Shown here: positions 26,801 through 34,739 of the stretch, piece by piece | How the letters are laid out: each line of letters starts with the position of its first letter | How positions within the stretch are numbered: position 1 is the first letter of the stretch | Assembly: GCA_044350425.1 (NCBI GenBank) | Contig: JBILHS010000010.1 | Span: 20,125 to 84,124 of the forward strand | DNA length: 64,000 nucleotides | Source: M3007 sp044350425 | GTDB taxonomy: Bacteria > Bacteroidota > Bacteroidia > Chitinophagales > Saprospiraceae | Direction: 5' to 3' | Notes under the pieces: model-generated | What the model saw: only the letters and a program-made list of their open reading frames with translations | Told to the model about the DNA's origin: nothing | Databases searched by the model: none | Translations under genes and position numbers: made by a program

Positions 26801-28241
26801 TCAGATCAAAATCGGCATCCGCAAATGTGGTACGGGTACTGGTTTCCCCGTAGATGTGAATGGCAACCCCATTACTAATGTAGCATTTACCTGCACAGAA
26901 GTTGGCACCCAGTGTGTTGAACTTTGGGCCATAGATGCTGCAGGCAACGCAGACTACTGTGAAACCTATATCATTGTCCAGGACAACATCGGTATTTGCA
27001 GCGGCGCACTGAAACCGGTCGTAGCGGGTTTTTTGAAGACTGAAGCACAGGAAGGGGTAGAAGGCGCCAATGTTACGCTTTACGGTGTCTTGCCAACCGG
27101 GTTGGCTGCTCCTGCGGTATCAGATATGACGGACAACCAAGGCAATTTCGTTTTTGCCAATGTGCTTCCTGTAGGCTCTAATTACGTCCTGGCACCAGAG
27201 AAAGATGACAATCCACTTAATGGGGTGACCACTTACGACCTGGTGCTGATCTCTAAGCACATCCTGGGTATTGAGCCATTCAATAGCCCGTACAAGATGA
27301 TCGCGGCTGACGGAAACAAGAGTGGCAGTATCACGACTTTCGATATTGTTGAATTCCGTAAGCTCATTCTGGGCATCTACAGTGAAATGCCTGGCAATAC
27401 TTCCTGGCGTTTTATAGACAAGGATTATGCATTCCCGAACCTGCTCAACCCTTTCCAGGAGTCATTCCCGGAATCAAAAGCGGTCACGGATATGCAACTG
27501 GCAAATTTTGAGGAAGACTTTGTCGGGGTTAAAATTGGGGATGTGAACAATTCTGTTGTGCTCAATGCCCAGGCAAATGCTGATGATCGTGGTCTCGGCA
27601 CCCTTTATTTCGACGTTGAAGATCGCAATGTAAAGGCCGGTGAAATGGTCGAGGTGAAAATGATTGCTTCAGAAAAGGTTGCAGGGTACCAGTTTACATT
27701 AAATTTAGAAGGCTTAGAAATCCTGGAGGTTTTGCCTGGCGAAAATATGGGCAAAGAGAACTTTGCCACTTTCCCGGCTGCAATTACAGCATCTGTAAAT
27801 GCTGAGGCGGGCGAATTTGCCTTCCGTTTCCGTGTGAACCGTGCTGGCCAGTTGAGCCAGATGATCAGCCTCGGCAACAGCATCACGCGTTCTGAGGGAT
27901 ATGCGCTGGTCAATGAGGAGATCACGAAAAAAGAATTGAACCTACGGTTTAACGGAACCACTGGAAGCATCCTTTCCGGTGCAGGGTTTGAGTTGCTGCA
28001 AAACGCACCGAACCCGACCAAGAGCTTCACCAACATTTCATTCTACCTGCCAGAAGCAGGCGAGGCTACGCTGACCATCAGCAATGCTGAAGGCCGGGTG
28101 GTCAAAATGTTGAACGGTTCCTTTGCTAAAGGTTTTAATACACTCACCCTGCAGCGCGCTGAATTGGAAGCTGGCATTTTGTTCTACCAACTGAATACCG
28201 CCACACACAGCGCTACGAAAAAGATGATCGTAGTAGAATAA
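23820..28241 (+). CDS. Very large exported protein with dockerin-like and cohesin-like regions and T9SS sorting domain
   Basis: A 1,473-residue protein; the start at 23820 gives a signal peptide ending VANAQ. Residues 30-1100 are cysteine-rich beta-sandwich (HYR/Ig-like) repeats with recurring DNCS and TRTWTIYDWC-type motifs. A SdrD/B-like domain (about 1062-1125) is followed by a dockerin-like pair of EF-hand-type loops (about 1134-1190, DGNKSGSITTFDIVEFRK), then a cohesin-like beta domain (about 1255-1385) and a type A sorting domain ending KKMIVVE. It should be a surface-exposed structural or adhesive protein. The dockerin and cohesin labels rest on pattern only. A strong terminator follows, so it is probably transcribed alone. 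Confidence 0.82.
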   Translation: MKKANSTLFINLTGWTLALALSLSVNFVANAQCNMICNDLVQISLDDDCQTEILPDMILEGNGCPNGNFQVQAKINGAWTPATGNFVATAAHINLTLQIRVRDLISLNSCTGFAHIEDKLAPVIGCENISLNCAITDYTPDYLQNVLNISQAYPSVDENCTATTLSFIDTYFDLGCNGSINGFSDVSAYVIRKWTVVDESGNSATCDQFLYFDRLHAADVFFPADVTVDCSNPNTSPASTGAPYVKEFGVNFDIWPNGTFCELNGTYKDLPLLICDGTTKILRTWTIYDWCRPTSPTNPLTHVQIVMVLDNQGPELECPENLTVGTNPNDCQLDFDLPDVFVTDNCSRLASIEAQWLDYNGVGQSIYGTFTTFPGNNPWDRDTLAVLGYANNLGIGVTQVKYIIKDNCGNSTVCIFDVNVEDSTPPTVACDQTTQVGLVSDGTAFVNASTFDDGSYDNCSPVFFKARRMDPNGCQDNTVFDDQVKFCCEDVGDTIRVILRVYDVPVPAGPVDLEFEELHSNDCMILALVEDKIKPTCLPPNNFTVNCENFDPSLWVYGKPEVYDNCCLDSTKVYQGQVGLTHSVSYTQFDTVCNKGTITRTFRAWDCYGQSSQCTQRIIVNYNQNYYVKFPNDAIVTVCNGTGVYGEPSFFGEDCELLAVSFQDEIFTVVTDACFKIERTWQIINWCTYNPNAGFIYVDNPNPNPISNAAANLAGPTVSAPGTLPPWTATKVKINPTDPAVKDYSDYWQKNANGYRYKQIIKIVDGQAPTGTYVTPNCGNQNWLTANNALLWNESYWWDNNIQTHDLCEEPTDLSITATDACSGANVNIEYLLFLDLDGDGTMETVINSVNTGIAGLGWNNVLYNNLNTPNFSGGTSRQFDGRPVSNNQKFGFAIQETVNGNNKIGSVRWNTQQQQNTYAVPELPHGTHKIKWFITDGCGNNKEYEYTFTVKDCKAPTVVCLNGLSVNIMPTGMIQLWASDFLQYTDDNCTPSNQIKIGIRKCGTGTGFPVDVNGNPITNVAFTCTEVGTQCVELWAIDAAGNADYCETYIIVQDNIGICSGALKPVVAGFLKTEAQEGVEGANVTLYGVLPTGLAAPAVSDMTDNQGNFVFANVLPVGSNYVLAPEKDDNPLNGVTTYDLVLISKHILGIEPFNSPYKMIAADGNKSGSITTFDIVEFRKLILGIYSEMPGNTSWRFIDKDYAFPNLLNPFQESFPESKAVTDMQLANFEEDFVGVKIGDVNNSVVLNAQANADDRGLGTLYFDVEDRNVKAGEMVEVKMIASEKVAGYQFTLNLEGLEILEVLPGENMGKENFATFPAAITASVNAEAGEFAFRFRVNRAGQLSQMISLGNSITRSEGYALVNEEITKKELNLRFNGTTGSILSGAGFELLQNAPNPTKSFTNISFYLPEAGEATLTISNAEGRVVKMLNGSFAKGFNTLTLQRAELEAGILFYQLNTATHSATKKMIVVE

Positions 28242-28284
28242 GCGAAATACTTCGGACGACCTTCATGGTCTGATAGATTCAATC

Positions 28285-28329
28285 AAGCGCGGTTCTCGGG
28301 GATAATCCTCGGGAACCGCGCTTTTTTTT
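28285..28329 (+). terminator. Intrinsic terminator of the 23820-28241 gene
   Basis: A 19-bp stem (28285-28303 with 28305-28323, two G-U type pairs) rich in GC is followed by eight T. It lies 43 nt after the stop codon. Confidence 0.9.
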
Positions 28330-28352
28330 GGGTGTCCTGTTAAAATTTAAAA

Positions 28353-28420
28353 AAGCGCAGCGCACCGACAAACCGCGCACCGGAAAAACGGGTTAAAAAT
28401 GGTCGTGCGCTGCGTGCTTT
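28353..28420. repeat. Imperfect hairpin with GCGCAGCGCACC words
   Basis: AAGCGCAGCGCACCGAC at 28353 pairs in part with GTCGTGCGCTGCGTGCTT at 28402. The word GCAGCGCACCG is shared with the MITE interior (18825-18844) and with 46449-46468, so it may be a degenerate relative. Confidence 0.5.
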
Positions 28421-28510
28421 CATGGTTAGAATAATAAACTTTGTTACAATATTCAATTGCAAACACCGATATTCCTGCTGTTAAAATCTTCTGTACTCCT
28501 TCGGCAACCC

Positions 28511-28518
28511 TACCTTTG
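28511..28518 (+). promoter_or_regulatory. meaB -7 box (TACCTTTG)
   Basis: Exact TAnnTTTG match ending 4 nt before the ATG at 28523. It implies that the transcript starts at or very near the start codon. No clear -33 TTG is seen. Confidence 0.5.
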
Positions 28519-28522
28519 CCGC

Positions 28523-29545
28523 ATGCGCCGTCCTCTTCCCAGTGTCGAACAATTTGTGCAGGGTATCCGCGCCTGCGACCGTGTGTTGCTGGGTCAGGCG
28601 ATCACGCTCGTGGAAAGCGCCCGCGAAGATCACCAGAGCCTGGCGCGGGAAATTATTGCGGAATTGCTGCGTCACCCTACATTGCCCGAAGTAGGCAACT
28701 CCGAAAGTAACAGGCCTGACACCCTGAGAATCGCCATCACCGGCGCACCAGGTGTGGGCAAAAGCACTTTTATTGAAGCGCTGGGCATGCACCTCATCAG
28801 CCAGGGGAAGCGACCTGCTGTGCTGGCCATTGACCCCTCCAGTTCCGTAAGTGGCGGCAGTATTCTGGGCGATAAAACGCGCATGGAGCGACTTTCGGCT
28901 TCCGAACAGGCTTTTATCCGGCCCTCTCCCTCGGGCGATTCCCTCGGAGGGGTGGCACGCAAAACCCGGGAGGCCATCGTTTTGGTGGAGGCAGCAGGAT
29001 TTGATACCATCCTGATCGAAACCGTGGGTGTCGGGCAGTCAGAGATCGCGGCGCAACGCATGACCGACCTTTTTTTGCTCCTGTTATTGCCGGGTGCCGG
29101 GGATGAGTTGCAGGGGATCAAGCGCGGTATTGTAGAAATGGCTGATCTAATGGTTGTAAATAAAGCAGATGGTGACCGGGTCAGCTTGGCAAACCAGGCA
29201 CGTGGTCACTACCTCAACGCGGCCCATTTGTTTCCGGTGAAGCCCAGCGGATGGCAACCCAGGGTCATGGCGTGTAGTGCCCTGGAAAACAAGGGTATTG
29301 ACGAGATCTGGCAAGCAATTCTGGCGTTTCAGCAAGAGACCCTTGCGAATGGTTTTTTACAGGAAAATCGCCGGCAACAAGCCGGTTACTGGCTGGAAGA
29401 CGCGCTGGAAGCAGGCCTGAAAGCCCGATTTTACAAGCTCCCTTCTGTCAAAGCTACACTTGCAGATGTGGAGGCGGAAGTACTCGCCGGACGGATGTCT
29501 CCTACGGATGCGGCGATCCGGGTGCTGGGTATGGTTGGATGGTGA
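28523..29545 (+). CDS. meaB: Methylmalonyl-CoA mutase-associated GTPase MeaB
   Basis: A 340-residue G3E-family GTPase. Walker A is GAPGVGKST at 74-82. LAIDPSSSVSGGSILGDKTRM, the IRPSPSGDSLGGVARKTREA switch region, IETVGVGQSE and the base-recognition NKADGD motif are all typical of MeaB/ArgK. It protects and gates cofactor loading of adenosylcobalamin-dependent methylmalonyl-CoA mutase. The mutase genes are not in this window. The start at 28523 fits the family and lies just behind a TACCTTTG box. It is followed by the long inverted repeat at 29575-29734. Confidence 0.93.
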   Translation: MRRPLPSVEQFVQGIRACDRVLLGQAITLVESAREDHQSLAREIIAELLRHPTLPEVGNSESNRPDTLRIAITGAPGVGKSTFIEALGMHLISQGKRPAVLAIDPSSSVSGGSILGDKTRMERLSASEQAFIRPSPSGDSLGGVARKTREAIVLVEAAGFDTILIETVGVGQSEIAAQRMTDLFLLLLLPGAGDELQGIKRGIVEMADLMVVNKADGDRVSLANQARGHYLNAAHLFPVKPSGWQPRVMACSALENKGIDEIWQAILAFQQETLANGFLQENRRQQAGYWLEDALEAGLKARFYKLPSVKATLADVEAEVLAGRMSPTDAAIRVLGMVGW

Positions 29546-29574
29546 TTGGGCAGGGCAAACGCATTAAAATCAGA

Positions 29575-29734
29575 TATTTTGAGTGACGAGTGATGATTAC
29601 ATGAGTGATGATTGTTGAGGTAAAAGTTTGATTGTCGATGGCCGAGGTTCCATCAATCAACCATCCTACTTCAACAATCGTCCCTCAACTTCAACAATCA
29701 TCACTCATGTAATCATCACTCGTCACTCAAAATA
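29575..29734. repeat. Perfect 44-bp inverted repeat
   Basis: Arms 29575-29618 and 29691-29734 are exact reverse complements separated by 72 nt, which can itself pair partly. The arms are made of words such as GAGTGAT and GATTACA spaced by about 7 nt. It lies between meaB and the permease gene, both on the plus strand, and has no coding sense. Confidence 0.92.
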
Positions 29735-29832
29735 CTTCTGCATTTCGTAAATTTTACTTAAAAAATTTAATACGTTTGTCTTGGGGGGATTGGTGATTCA
29801 AGGCTCAGGCACCCCAAATCACCAAATCCCCC

Positions 29833-29840
29833 TATCTTCG
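29833..29840 (+). promoter_or_regulatory. -7 box of the permease gene (TATCTTCG)
   Basis: A TAnnTTTG-like box ends 7 nt before the ATG at 29848. Just upstream, GGGGATTGGTGATT and AATCACCAAATCCCC form an imperfect hairpin overlapping the promoter region. Confidence 0.45.
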
Positions 29841-29847
29841 CCCCAGC

Positions 29848-31071
29848 ATGAACCTCCCACTATTAATTTCCCGGCGCTACCTTTTTGCGAAGCGCAGCAC
29901 CAACGCCATCAATATTATCACAGGCATCTCTGTGCTGGGCATGGCCATTGGCACCGCGGCACTGATTCTGGTATTGTCGGTTTTTAATGGTTTTGAGGAT
30001 TTGCTTGCCGATTTGTTCGGCCATTTCAATCCGGAGCTCAAGATCACGCCTGCTAAAGGCAAAACTTTTGAGGTAGATAGCTTTGTGTTGGTCAAATTAC
30101 GAAGCCTGCCCGGAGTAGAGATCGTGAGCGAAACGCTGGAAGAAATCGCCTTTTTTGAGCACGATGGCTCTCAGGATTTTGGAGTGCTAAAAGGAGTAGA
30201 TTCACTTTTCGCGAGGGTCAATGGGATAGACTCTGACACGACATTGCGAGAAGGACAATATCTGTTGAAAGATGGGTTGCGAAATTGCCTGGTGCTGGGT
30301 GCAGGTGTTCGAAATAAATTGAGTGTCAATATCAGCAATCCACTTGCTGTGATCACAGTATATATGCCTGAACAAAAGACAGGTTTTCTGGACAAACCCT
30401 TCAAAACCAGACAGGCCAGTCCCGTTGGCACCTTTGCCATTCAGCAGGAATTTGACAATGAATACGTGCTGACCAACCTGGAATTCATCCGTGAGCTCCT
30501 GGAAGCTCCCCCGGGCACCGTTTCCGCCCTCGAAATTAAATGCGCCCCACATGCGAATATGCTGGAGATCAAAGCCCAGGCCCGCGCTTTGCTGGGAGAG
30601 GGGTTGGTCATGAAGGATCGTTATCAACAGAATGAAGCTTTTTTTAAAGTGATGCAACTGGAAAAATGGATGGGTTTTGCCATTACCAGCCTCATGCTTT
30701 TACTCATGGCGTTCAATACTGTGGGGGCTTTGTGGATGATCGTGCTTGATAAGAAAAGGGACATTAGTACCCTGAAAAGCATGGGGGCAACGGATGCTAC
30801 GGTGCACAGAATTTTTTTGCTGGAAGGCTTACTGCTCAGTATCTTAGGGATGGGCATTGGACTCGTTCTGGCAATTGCGCTTTATTTTGCTCAAAAAAAC
30901 TGGGGTATTGTCACCATTCCTGAAGGTTTTTTGGTGGAGAGTTATCCCATCTCCATGCGGGCAACAGACTTTTTGCCGGTCACCCTCACGGTTTTAGGCA
31001 TCGGTTTGCTGGCGGCGCTTTTACCGGCGCGGCGGGCGGCGCAAGTGCCGGCTTTTTTGAGGGAAGAATAA
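29848..31071 (+). CDS. FtsX-like ABC transporter permease (LolC/LolE type)
   Basis: A 407-residue inner-membrane permease with one transmembrane helix near the N-terminus (about 22-46), a large periplasmic MacB_PCD-like domain, and three helices at about 271-298, 320-350 and 376-398. The N-terminal ISRRYLFAKRSTNAINIITG pattern and the C-terminal LPARRAAQVPAFLREE match the LolC/E family, which pulls lipoproteins from the inner membrane for delivery to the outer membrane together with the ATPase LolD. No ATPase gene is adjacent. A different FtsX-type export role cannot be excluded. Confidence 0.88.
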   Translation: MNLPLLISRRYLFAKRSTNAINIITGISVLGMAIGTAALILVLSVFNGFEDLLADLFGHFNPELKITPAKGKTFEVDSFVLVKLRSLPGVEIVSETLEEIAFFEHDGSQDFGVLKGVDSLFARVNGIDSDTTLREGQYLLKDGLRNCLVLGAGVRNKLSVNISNPLAVITVYMPEQKTGFLDKPFKTRQASPVGTFAIQQEFDNEYVLTNLEFIRELLEAPPGTVSALEIKCAPHANMLEIKAQARALLGEGLVMKDRYQQNEAFFKVMQLEKWMGFAITSLMLLLMAFNTVGALWMIVLDKKRDISTLKSMGATDATVHRIFLLEGLLLSILGMGIGLVLAIALYFAQKNWGIVTIPEGFLVESYPISMRATDFLPVTLTVLGIGLLAALLPARRAAQVPAFLREE

Positions 31072-31274
31072 ATTACTGCCCGATAATCAGCCATCGTGGA
31101 TGTAATTATGGCCCCTTTCGGTACATTAAAAAATCAAGAAAAATTGGACATTCAGTTCAGCATTTTTCAAAACTACCTATCTTTCGCATCAATTAAGTGA
31201 CTTGTATAGCATGTTCCGTCTATACACTGCAATTTTGCAAAAACATACACCACAGTAAAATTTTCATTCCAATC

Positions 31275-31670
31275 ATGTCAGTAAAAGACAAATACTCCAG
31301 CGTACTTGCTTTAGGCGAGAAAATCGGCATCCGTGACGGCAAAATTGAAGAAGGCGCAGACGGCGTACTCCGTATGTGGGGTACTGCAGAAACGACCTAC
31401 GAAAAAGACCAGATCTGGGATGCTATCAAAGCCATTGGCGGCGCAAGCCCTGCGGATCTGCTTGCAGATATCAAAGTAGCCAATACAGACTACTACACCA
31501 AGCATACTGTAGAAAAAGGGGACAGCCTGAGCAAAATGGCGATCCACTACTACGGCAAGGAAAATATGATGAAGTATAAAGAGATCTTCGAGGCCAACCG
31601 TGATGTTCTGAACGATCCTGATGAGATTGAAGTAGGCCAGGTGCTTACGATTCCAAATATCTGGAGCTAA
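31275..31670 (+). CDS. BON/LysM domain protein
   Basis: A 131-residue protein starting at 31275 (MSVKDKYSSVLALGEK). The N-terminal 70 residues look like a BON-type domain, and the C-terminal half is a LysM domain (HTVEKGDSLSKMAIHYYGKEN ... GQVLTIPNIWS). The layout matches the Kbp/YgaU family of small potassium- or peptidoglycan-related proteins. No signal peptide is visible, as in E. coli Kbp, so a cytoplasmic role is possible despite the LysM. An intrinsic terminator follows. Confidence 0.87.
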   Translation: MSVKDKYSSVLALGEKIGIRDGKIEEGADGVLRMWGTAETTYEKDQIWDAIKAIGGASPADLLADIKVANTDYYTKHTVEKGDSLSKMAIHYYGKENMMKYKEIFEANRDVLNDPDEIEVGQVLTIPNIWS

Positions 31671-31739
31671 TCTTTCAGAAAGAGGTCGTTTGTGTGGTCA
31701 TGTTTTCAACATAGCACCGCAACCTAACCATACATAGTA

Positions 31740-31774
31740 AAGGCTGTCTCGCATCAAGTGAGGCAGCCTTTTTT
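31740..31774 (+). terminator. Intrinsic terminator of the LysM gene
   Basis: An 11-bp stem (AAGGCTGTCTC with GAGGCAGCCTT, one G-U) is followed by six T interrupted only by the tail CTTTTC. Confidence 0.88.
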
Positions 31775-31790
31775 CTTTTCGGCAAGTTGC

Positions 31791-31798
31791 TATCTTTG
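31791..31798 (+). promoter_or_regulatory. Possible -7 box (TATCTTTG) of the lipoprotein/protease unit
   Basis: Exact TAnnTTTG match, 98 nt upstream of the lipoprotein start at 31896 and just after the preceding terminator. No -33 TTG at normal spacing is evident. Confidence 0.45.
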
Positions 31799-31895
31799 CG
31801 GAATAATGGGGCCACGGATAAGACACGATGTGTGCAGCATGAGCAAATAAATATTCAAATAAAAGGCAATCATTTTAATTTAAAAACGGCAGATT

Positions 31896-32381
31896 ATGAA
31901 AAAACAAACATTCCTTACTTCCCTTGTACTGGGAATTGCTTTCCTCCTGTTACATTTTTCTTGCAAAGATGAAATATGCAGAGCACCAGTTCAAGATTCC
32001 GGCTTCGGGTTCATGCTTGTGGATCGATTTGGCACGAATCAAATTGCTGCATGGGGAGCACGGTATAATTCGGACTCAACCTTCCTTACTACGGTAAATG
32101 GTGAAACCCCAAGTGATTTATACATTTCAGGGGGAGGTACAATTTCCTTCTTCATCCCTGATAGTTATACCGAAGCTCTTGATACAGAGGTCATACGCAT
32201 ATTCTTTCTATATCTGCCTGATTACCAAGGGCATCCAAAAGTGGATGTAGATACACTTACGTTTAAATACCGTTTCAAATTAGCAGGGGAAGTGATATGC
32301 TACGATTATTTGCAGGTCATGTATAACGACAGTTTATATCACAATGGGAACTATGAATCTTTAATGAATTTCACCAAATAA
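31896..32381 (+). CDS. Small lipoprotein of unknown function
   Basis: A 161-residue protein with a lipoprotein signal peptide: a basic start, a hydrophobic core and a lipobox-like LLLHFSC, with Cys23 as the likely lipidated residue. The mature part is beta-rich with no family I recognise. It ends 11 nt before the metalloprotease gene, so the two are almost certainly co-transcribed. A role as partner, inhibitor or surface anchor of that protease is a guess from position only. Confidence 0.75.
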   Translation: MKKQTFLTSLVLGIAFLLLHFSCKDEICRAPVQDSGFGFMLVDRFGTNQIAAWGARYNSDSTFLTTVNGETPSDLYISGGGTISFFIPDSYTEALDTEVIRIFFLYLPDYQGHPKVDVDTLTFKYRFKLAGEVICYDYLQVMYNDSLYHNGNYESLMNFTK

Positions 32382-32392
32382 TTTTTTTTAAA

Positions 32393-34555
32393 ATGCTTAA
32401 GTTTACATTTATCACTTTTTTACTCCTTTTAGGATTGACCTTTTCTTTAGTTGCACAACAAGACACACTTCCTATCTGTGGGACAGTAGAAAAAACAGAT
32501 TTGGAAATGGAATCATTGCCTTGGTTTGGAAATAACGACTTCTTAGATGAATTTCGCAGTACCTACGCTGCTGCTCAATTAATTAATAGAGGCAACATCG
32601 CTCAAGATCGAGATGGAGTTTGTCCAGATTTGGAAAAGATGTATTTGGTTCCAATCCGATTTTGGATATATAAAGAAGATGACAATGATAACCTTTTTCC
32701 AAACGAAGTAGAATTGCAGGAAACGATGGATAGGTTGAATTTTACATTCCAAAGCAATGGTTTAAACATTCGTTTTTTCATGCTTTGTCCGCAATATATA
32801 ACAGATTCAGATGCAGCTAATGCATCAGATTGGGAAACATTTTTGCTTGCATTTTCCCCTGCTACTATTGATCCAAATGCAATAAATGTACATATAGTGA
32901 AAGAGTATCCAGGTGGTGTATACAATTCCTTTTCAGATGTTATTGTGATTCCAAGAGAAGTAGCCAAATTTCCAACTTCGGCTTCAACATTACCACATGA
33001 AGTCGGGCATTATTTTGGACTTGAACATACCCACAGAAGCTCTGATAAAGGGGTATGCGGTCAAGAGTGTGTGAGTCGAACGAGAACATTCAATTTTTGG
33101 AATTTCTGCTTAAAAACAGGTAAAATATGTGAGAAAAATGGTGATGCATTATGTGATACGCCAGCTGATCCAAATTTGTCCAAACCAGGAATGCTCATAA
33201 ATTGCTCATACATGGGTACTGGCAAGGATTGGTACGATGAATCCTACTCTCCTGATACTAGCAACATAATGAGCTATTCAAGAAAGACATGTAGAACCCG
33301 TTTTTCCACAAGTCAAATCAATGTGATGGCCTACAATCTCCTTATCAATCATTCCATTTTTCAAACCATTGATGCCAATGAGACTGATCCAGACGAGTAT
33401 GAGCCAGATGATAGCGATTTCCCGGATGTCCCCAGAGCAATTAGTATGGGAGAATCGCAATGCCATACATTTTATGACATGATTGAATGTCAAGACCCGG
33501 CAGATTGGTTGAAAATGAGTTTAAATCAAGGTGTAATTGGTTCTTACCAAATCAAAATTGAAAAAGTTGATGATGCACCAAACCCTGTCGAAAAAGTAAC
33601 GGTGTGGAATATTGGTGGCGACGGTATGCGTTCAACAGAAGTAGCAACGACTACTATCAACTTGGGGTCGACTAAGATCTTTGAATTTCCATGTTCGGCA
33701 CCCAGTAATAGCCGCCTTTTGATTGAAGTAGTGCGAAAATCCGATGTCACAGAAGGTAAATATATAATTTCCCTAGCATCAAGCAATCCATTAAGTATTT
33801 CTGGCAGTAATATTTTGTGCCAAAGCACCTCGTATACAGTAGAAGGGCTTCCGAATGGCGCAACCGTGAGTTGGGCTTCCAGCCCAAGCATTACGCTTCA
33901 AAATACTACTGGTTCAACGGTCACTATTCAGAGTTTTGTGGGCGGAGCATCAGAATATTGGGTTGAGGCAATCGTGACTTGGGGTGGTTACTCTCAAAAA
34001 ATCCGCAGAGTGTTTTCTTATGAGGGAAGTGGAGGCGTGCCTAATTTCTTTATTGTTCCCGAGTTTCCAGCATGTTATCCTGGTGATGGTGAGTATAGCA
34101 TATCAAATCCGATAGATGGTATAACGTATGCTTGGTCGTGTCAAGGGGCTTCATGTGGTAATATTCAATCCTTTGGAAATGGTGAGTATGTAGTAGTGGA
34201 ACCAGATGGGATTGGAACCATGACATTGGTTGTTACAGCTACTGACGAGTGTGGCAGTAGCCGCGTGAAAACAAAAGAGATAAACGTGCAAAGGTGTCGC
34301 GATAAAATGGAAAATATAATCATCACACCGAATCCGACAACCGGAATAATAAATGTAGAAATCCAAGATACATATGTGACCGATGGTAATTATCAGGTAC
34401 TCATAATCAGCCAAATGTCAGAATTGAAATTTCAGTCTGATTACTCGACTAAGAACTTTTCTATAAACCTCGGCGAGTTGCAAAATGGGGTTTACAGTAT
34501 TCTTGTATACAGAGGGGATACTTCTGCTACAGCCACTTTTATCATAAATAAATAA
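32393..34555 (+). CDS. Exported M43-like zinc metalloprotease with T9SS sorting domain
   Basis: A 720-residue protein with a signal peptide (1-22). The zinc site is HEVGHYFGLEH at 202-212 and the Met-turn is NIMSYS near residue 293, the arrangement of metzincins of the pappalysin (M43) type. The intervening cysteines in CGQECVSRTR and CEKNGDALCDTPADP also fit. The C-terminal half holds a PPC-like domain (about 340-465), two Ig/PKD-like domains (470-640) and a type A sorting domain (ITPNPTTGIINVEI). It should be exported by T9SS and degrade extracellular protein. Active-site residues are intact. Confidence 0.87.
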   Translation: MLKFTFITFLLLLGLTFSLVAQQDTLPICGTVEKTDLEMESLPWFGNNDFLDEFRSTYAAAQLINRGNIAQDRDGVCPDLEKMYLVPIRFWIYKEDDNDNLFPNEVELQETMDRLNFTFQSNGLNIRFFMLCPQYITDSDAANASDWETFLLAFSPATIDPNAINVHIVKEYPGGVYNSFSDVIVIPREVAKFPTSASTLPHEVGHYFGLEHTHRSSDKGVCGQECVSRTRTFNFWNFCLKTGKICEKNGDALCDTPADPNLSKPGMLINCSYMGTGKDWYDESYSPDTSNIMSYSRKTCRTRFSTSQINVMAYNLLINHSIFQTIDANETDPDEYEPDDSDFPDVPRAISMGESQCHTFYDMIECQDPADWLKMSLNQGVIGSYQIKIEKVDDAPNPVEKVTVWNIGGDGMRSTEVATTTINLGSTKIFEFPCSAPSNSRLLIEVVRKSDVTEGKYIISLASSNPLSISGSNILCQSTSYTVEGLPNGATVSWASSPSITLQNTTGSTVTIQSFVGGASEYWVEAIVTWGGYSQKIRRVFSYEGSGGVPNFFIVPEFPACYPGDGEYSISNPIDGITYAWSCQGASCGNIQSFGNGEYVVVEPDGIGTMTLVVTATDECGSSRVKTKEINVQRCRDKMENIIITPNPTTGIINVEIQDTYVTDGNYQVLIISQMSELKFQSDYSTKNFSINLGELQNGVYSILVYRGDTSATATFIINK

Positions 34556-34567
34556 GCACCCATCAAT

Positions 34568-34612
34568 GCATGGCTGTCTATGTCCGCTAAACCCGGCCAC
34601 TGGCAGCCATGC
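34568..34612 (+). terminator. Hairpin after the metalloprotease gene
   Basis: GCATGGCTG (34568-34576) pairs with CAGCCATGC (34604-34612) across a 27-nt loop, just after the stop codon. There is no T-run, so termination is uncertain. Confidence 0.4.
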
Positions 34613-34613
34613 C

Positions 34614-34695
34614 CACGGATTTTTCATGAATGGTAGAAGAAAAGTTTGCGAAGCAAACAAAAAATCCGTGTCTCATCCGTGACATCCGTGGCTCA
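34614..34695. repeat. ATCCGTG-family inverted repeat, second locus
   Basis: CACGGATTTTT at 34614-34624 pairs with AAAAATCCGTG at 34660-34670, with an inner GTTTGCGAAGCAAAC hairpin at 34644-34658. The right side continues TCTCATCCGTGACATCCGTG, the same words as in the repeat at 11867-11963. It precedes the transketolase gene. Confidence 0.7.
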
Positions 34696-34739
34696 TTTGT
34701 AGCCTTCATATTCGATCATTTTCAACACTCCTTTTTTTC

